Part shown: positions 60,927-64,000 of the stretch, piece by piece
Position numbering within the stretch: position 1 is the stretch's first letter
How the letters are laid out: each line of letters begins with the position of its first letter
Source of the DNA: an uncultured Lachnospiraceae bacterium
Lineage (GTDB): Bacteria; Bacillota; Clostridia; Lachnospirales; Lachnospiraceae
Direction of reading: 5' to 3'
NCBI GenBank assembly: GCA_910585345.1
Contig: CAJUDS010000009.1
Coordinates: forward strand, 1-64,000
DNA: 64,000 nucleotides
The notes under the pieces: generated by a model
The model's database searches: none
What the model saw: only the letters and a program-made list of their open reading frames with translations
Told to the model about the DNA's origin: nothing
Program-made: the position numbers and the translations under genes

Positions 60927-62665
60927 AGATAGTTTTTCCTATGCACACCAATATGAAACATTTCCGTCTGTCCGGCAAGTTCGCCTGTAATTCTCTCCAC
61001 ACTTTCAAGCGCTTTGAAAATCTCTTTCATATTCCTTGCAAGCTCTGTCGTATTGTGCGCCACATTTCCTATGCCAACTGAATTCTGTTCCATCGTATCG
61101 GCAATGCCTTCATTCGATGTTACCACTTCCTGAATCGTTTCATTCATTAATCCTGTACTCTCTGATATTTTATCCATTATGCCCGAAACTTTTGTGGCGT
61201 CTTTTAAATATTGTACTCCTGTATTTTCCAGTTCGTCATAATCCGGCATTACCTTTTCATTCACGAATTCCAACAATCTCGATGCATTTTTAGACAATGC
61301 AGTCACACCGTTTACCGCGCTTGCTGAGATTGCCTGTATATTATTGGCGGTTTCCTTACTGCTGTCAGCCAGCATTCTGATTTCATCCGCCACTACGGCA
61401 AATCCCCTTCCTGCTTCTCCTGCTCTGGACGCTTCAATCGAAGCATTCAGCGCCAGTAGATTTGTCTGTGCCGCTATGCCCAGAATCTCATCCGTAAGAT
61501 CGGCAATGCTCTCAATCTGCCGACTATCTTCCACGGACTGGACAAGCGCCTTATCGATCTCTGTAATCACTTCCGCCGCGGAACGTTTGCTCTCCACAGC
61601 CTGTGTCCGCAAATGGTCTGCCCGTTCCTTCATATCCTCTGCAAAGTGGAAACCATCTTCTACATCAGACGTTACATTCTGCACGGACTGCTTTGCCCCT
61701 TTTGCATGCTCAGTCAGAACGGAAGCGGTTGCCGTGACCTCCTCCATCCCCGCAGCCAGTTCTTCCATCGTACTGGAAGTATCGTCGGCCTCCTCCTGTG
61801 TCTTTTCCACCTGTTTAAACACATTTTTCTCAGCCTCTGCAATATGTAACGTACAAATCTGGATATTCTGAATCATATTTTCCAGTATTTCCAAAAACTG
61901 ATTAATACCGGAAGTGAGCACGGCCGTTTCATCCTTTGTTCTCACCTTAATCCGTTTGCTCAAATCCATATTCTTTTCTTGTATGGATTGTATCATTTCC
62001 TGCAGCCGTTTCGTTGTCATATTGATCGGTCTGACAATCAGCAGATTGGCAATCAGATAGACCAATACGGTGGCAATCAGCATAAATGCCGTTGCAAAGG
62101 TAATCACCCGATTGCTGGCTGCCGTCGTTTCCAGCAGACTGGCATATCCCGTCTCAAATTCCTGATTTGTATATTCCTTCAATTGTGCAATGCATCCCTC
62201 CAGGTTACTGACTGACACACCTAATGTATTATTAATATAAATAATCGCCATTTCTTTTTTGCCGCCGGCGCTGTTTGATACAATACTGTCCACCGTATTC
62301 AAAAAAGCATTAACCTTATCCTCAAAATTTACAAATACAACCGCTATATCATCATCTGTAATGCCTGCTTTGTATTGTTCCATACTGGACAGCAGCTCTT
62401 CCTTTCCCGCATCAATCTGTTTCTCATAAGAACGCATGGAAGATTCCGCATTTGTCATTGCATGGCACAACGTTACACGATAAATCTCTTCATAATCTCT
62501 GTTAATGGTCTGAATCAGATTGAGATCCTGTACCTGCTTGTCCAGAAGGTTTGCACTTTCCTGATTAATCGTTTTTATGTTCACACTCAGAATCCGTAAT
62601 GACAGCAGCGAAATTGCCACCAGTACTCCAATTACTGCCAAAAACTTAAACGCTATTTTTTTCAT
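60923..62665 (-). CDS. methyl-accepting chemotaxis protein
   Basis: The 580-aa receptor has a membrane helix (about 7-28), an extracellular four-helix-bundle sensor (to about 185), a second helix (about 190-212), HAMP (about 215-270) and the MCP signalling domain with the conserved hairpin EILGIAAQTNLLALNASIEASRAGEAGRGFAVVADEIRMLA. No CheB/CheR pentapeptide tail is seen. The ATG at 62665 has GGAGG 5 nt upstream. It is coupled to the EAL protein gene. Confidence 0.93.
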   Translation of the reverse strand: MKKIAFKFLAVIGVLVAISLLSLRILSVNIKTINQESANLLDKQVQDLNLIQTINRDYEEIYRVTLCHAMTNAESSMRSYEKQIDAGKEELLSSMEQYKAGITDDDIAVVFVNFEDKVNAFLNTVDSIVSNSAGGKKEMAIIYINNTLGVSVSNLEGCIAQLKEYTNQEFETGYASLLETTAASNRVITFATAFMLIATVLVYLIANLLIVRPINMTTKRLQEMIQSIQEKNMDLSKRIKVRTKDETAVLTSGINQFLEILENMIQNIQICTLHIAEAEKNVFKQVEKTQEEADDTSSTMEELAAGMEEVTATASVLTEHAKGAKQSVQNVTSDVEDGFHFAEDMKERADHLRTQAVESKRSAAEVITEIDKALVQSVEDSRQIESIADLTDEILGIAAQTNLLALNASIEASRAGEAGRGFAVVADEIRMLADSSKETANNIQAISASAVNGVTALSKNASRLLEFVNEKVMPDYDELENTGVQYLKDATKVSGIMDKISESTGLMNETIQEVVTSNEGIADTMEQNSVGIGNVAHNTTELARNMKEIFKALESVERITGELAGQTEMFHIGVHRKNYL

Positions 62666-62721
62666 AATCTCCTCCATGGATCAACAGACTTGCATGCATG
62701 TACAGTCGTCCTGCAAAAGAA

Positions 62722-62744
62722 GGTTGAAAGATCTGCTTTCAACC
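62722..62744 (-). terminator. hairpin in the chemoreceptor leader
   Basis: GGTTGAAAG and CTTTCAACC pair perfectly around 5 nt and are followed on the minus strand by TTCTTTT. It lies between the chemoreceptor promoter and gene, so it acts either as an attenuator or as the mfd terminator. Confidence 0.5.
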
Positions 62745-62772
62745 CTGCCGCTGTCAGTCTTTCTTTGTTTCC

Positions 62773-62801
62773 ATTTTAGTACAATACCAAACTGCTTTCA
62801 A
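62773..62801 (-). promoter_or_regulatory. promoter of the chemoreceptor transcript
   Basis: TTGAAA (62796-62801), a 17-nt spacer and TAAAAT (62773-62778) on the minus strand. This is a sigma-A type; no sigma-D motif is seen here. The leader to the gene is about 100 nt. Confidence 0.55.
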
Positions 62802-62903
62802 CCGCTTTTCGTATTTTAGCGCGGTTTCTGCCGGAAATAATTTGAGCCGTATTTTCAATATGCAAAAAGTTCCCTTTCCACAGCAGACCGCCGTCCGGGC
62901 ACA

Positions 62904-64000
62904 TCACACAGGAACCGTAAGAAGCTCTTTCATGTCCCGCAAAATGCCTTCGGTCAATGCCAAAAGCATTTCCCCGTCTTTTTCCACAAACCCGCATTTT
63001 TTGTAACGGTACTGCAGATACGGATCTCCTTTGGGACAAAATGTCATTTTTTTCCCATACCGCCGCAGCAGTTCCGGCAGGCGTTCGATCCCAATAGAAG
63101 CATTCTGTGTAAAAGTAAACGTCAGAACTTCATTTTTCCCCTGTACCTCCGACAGATACAATTCATGCGCCTGTTTCCTGATCAGCGCAATGCGGAGCAG
63201 ATTTTCTGCGGACCTCGGTATTTCTCCGAAGCGGTCCATCAGCTCTTCCTTCATGTCCGCATATTCTGCGTCGTCCGCGATACCTGCAATCCGTTTATAA
63301 ATATCCAGTTTCTGCACCTCGTTCATAATATAGGACGGCGGAATATAGGCGTCTACGTCCAGTTCCACTGTAGTAGGAAAGTCCGCCTCCGTCTCTTCTC
63401 CTTTCAAATGCTTCACCGCCTCGTTTAGCATTTTACAGTAAAGATCATACCCTACAGCTTCCATATGTCCATGCTGACGCCGGCCCAAAAGACTGCCGGC
63501 CCCTCTGATTTCCAAATCACGCATAGCTATCTTAAAACCGCTGCCAAGATCGGTAAATTCCCGGATTGCCTGCAGCCTCTTTTCCGCCACTTCTTTTAGC
63601 ATCTTATCTTTGCGATACATCAAAAAAGCATACGCCGTACGGTTCGACCGCCCTACCCGTCCCCGCAGCTGGTAGAGCTGGGACAGCCCCATATGATCCG
63701 AATCATGGATAATCATTGTATTTACATTAGAAATATCCAGGCCGGTTTCTATAATCGTAGTGGAAACCAGAACATCGATCTGACCATCAATAAAATCATA
63801 CATAATCTTTTCCAGTTCCCGTTCCTTCATCTGTCCATGCGCAAACGCCACCGTCGCTTCCGGCACCAGCCGGCTGAGAGCAGCCGCCATATCCGCTATC
63901 GTATTGACTCTGTTATATACATAATAAACCTGTCCCATTCTGGAAAGTTCTCTGACAATCGCCTCACGCACCATCTCTTCATTATATTCCATCACATACG
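62904..64000 (-). CDS. mfd: transcription-repair coupling factor, C-terminal part (cut by window edge)
   Basis: Mfd removes stalled RNA polymerase and recruits UvrABC. Only the C-terminal 365 or so residues are in the window: the end of the translocase motor (QVYYVYNRVNTI, ATVAFAHGQM, VSTTIIETGLDISNVNTMI, QLYQLRGRVGRSNRTAYAF) and the regulatory C-terminal domain. The reading frame stays open to base 64000, so the start lies beyond the right edge. The stop is followed by about 225 nt to the chemoreceptor gene. Confidence 0.95.
   Translation of the reverse strand, partial: YVMEYNEEMVREAIVRELSRMGQVYYVYNRVNTIADMAAALSRLVPEATVAFAHGQMKERELEKIMYDFIDGQIDVLVSTTIIETGLDISNVNTMIIHDSDHMGLSQLYQLRGRVGRSNRTAYAFLMYRKDKMLKEVAEKRLQAIREFTDLGSGFKIAMRDLEIRGAGSLLGRRQHGHMEAVGYDLYCKMLNEAVKHLKGEETEADFPTTVELDVDAYIPPSYIMNEVQKLDIYKRIAGIADDAEYADMKEELMDRFGEIPRSAENLLRIALIRKQAHELYLSEVQGKNEVLTFTFTQNASIGIERLPELLRRYGKKMTFCPKGDPYLQYRYKKCGFVEKDGEMLLALTEGILRDMKELLTVPV

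Noticed and set aside
62776..63039. 87-aa frame after mfd
   Set aside because: It overlaps the mfd C-terminus in another frame and has no family signal.
1..64000. Prophage, IS, CRISPR, tRNA or rRNA
   Set aside because: I looked for transposase and integrase motifs, spaced repeats and cloverleaf structures and saw none.

Overview
The window looks like core chromosome of an anaerobic, endospore-forming member of the Lachnospiraceae (Clostridia), moderate in GC. The reasons are sporulation genes of clostridial type (spoIIID, a SipL-type DUF3794/LysM protein, spoIID-spoIIQ, spoVT), a NAD-type PyrD/PyrK pair, an IleRS of the long clostridial type under a T-box, CUT1 sugar transport with YesM/YesN-like control, and sigma-D-type promoters suggesting flagellar motility. 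Most genes lie on the minus strand. I saw no rRNA, tRNA, insertion sequence, CRISPR array or prophage. The only gene cut by an edge is mfd on the right.

Layout. 0-0.66 kb: a compact type I toxin-antitoxin locus (39-aa holin-like toxin plus convergent antisense RNA) next to the 3' end of guaA. 0.66-3.6 kb: guaA, an HD phosphohydrolase and spoIIID under a sigma-E promoter. 3.6-12.9 kb: a carbohydrate locus with an AraC regulator, a GH31 glycosidase, two ABC permeases, a divergent sensor kinase/response regulator pair and a solute-binding lipoprotein. 13.0-15.9 kb: a sugar-isomerase-like protein, a cysteine desulfurase-like enzyme and a small unknown. 16.1-19.0 kb: trkA-trkH potassium uptake. 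19.0-23.0 kb: NlpC/P60 hydrolase, diguanylate cyclase and dGTPase in one run. 23.0-27.7 kb: asnS behind a lipoprotein trigger-factor-like foldase, cardiolipin synthase and a membrane-anchored unknown. 27.7-30.9 kb: ispE, gntR, a small membrane protein, murI and a DUF1934 protein. 31-33.4 kb: a sigma-D-type gene and sipL. 33.4-36.9 kb: pyrC-pyrK-pyrD and a PrcB-like lipoprotein. 37-41.7 kb: plsC, then a GH9-like lipoprotein-ddl-murF run. 41.7-46.5 kb: amidohydrolase, GIY-YIG protein, spoIIQ, spoIID and a second sigma-D-type gene. 46.5-56.5 kb: aconitase-family hydratase, glycogen phosphorylase, T-box-ileS, and a cation antiporter under a yybP-ykoY (Mn2+) riboswitch. 56.6-64 kb: nicotinate phosphoribosyltransferase, spoVT, a REC-GGDEF-EAL-REC protein, a chemoreceptor and mfd.

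The most interesting points are small or regulatory. They are the toxin with its antisense RNA and a built-in anti-Shine-Dalgarno; two uncharacterised proteins without signal peptides behind flagellar-type promoters, one with a 6-nt poly-T tract that decides its reading frame; a GH9-like lipoprotein lacking the family's DAGD catalytic motif in an operon with Ddl and MurF; SpoIID and SpoIIQ that both lack canonical catalytic residues; and the Mn2+ riboswitch ahead of a CaCA antiporter. Assignments rest on reading the sequence and on family knowledge. No database search was run.
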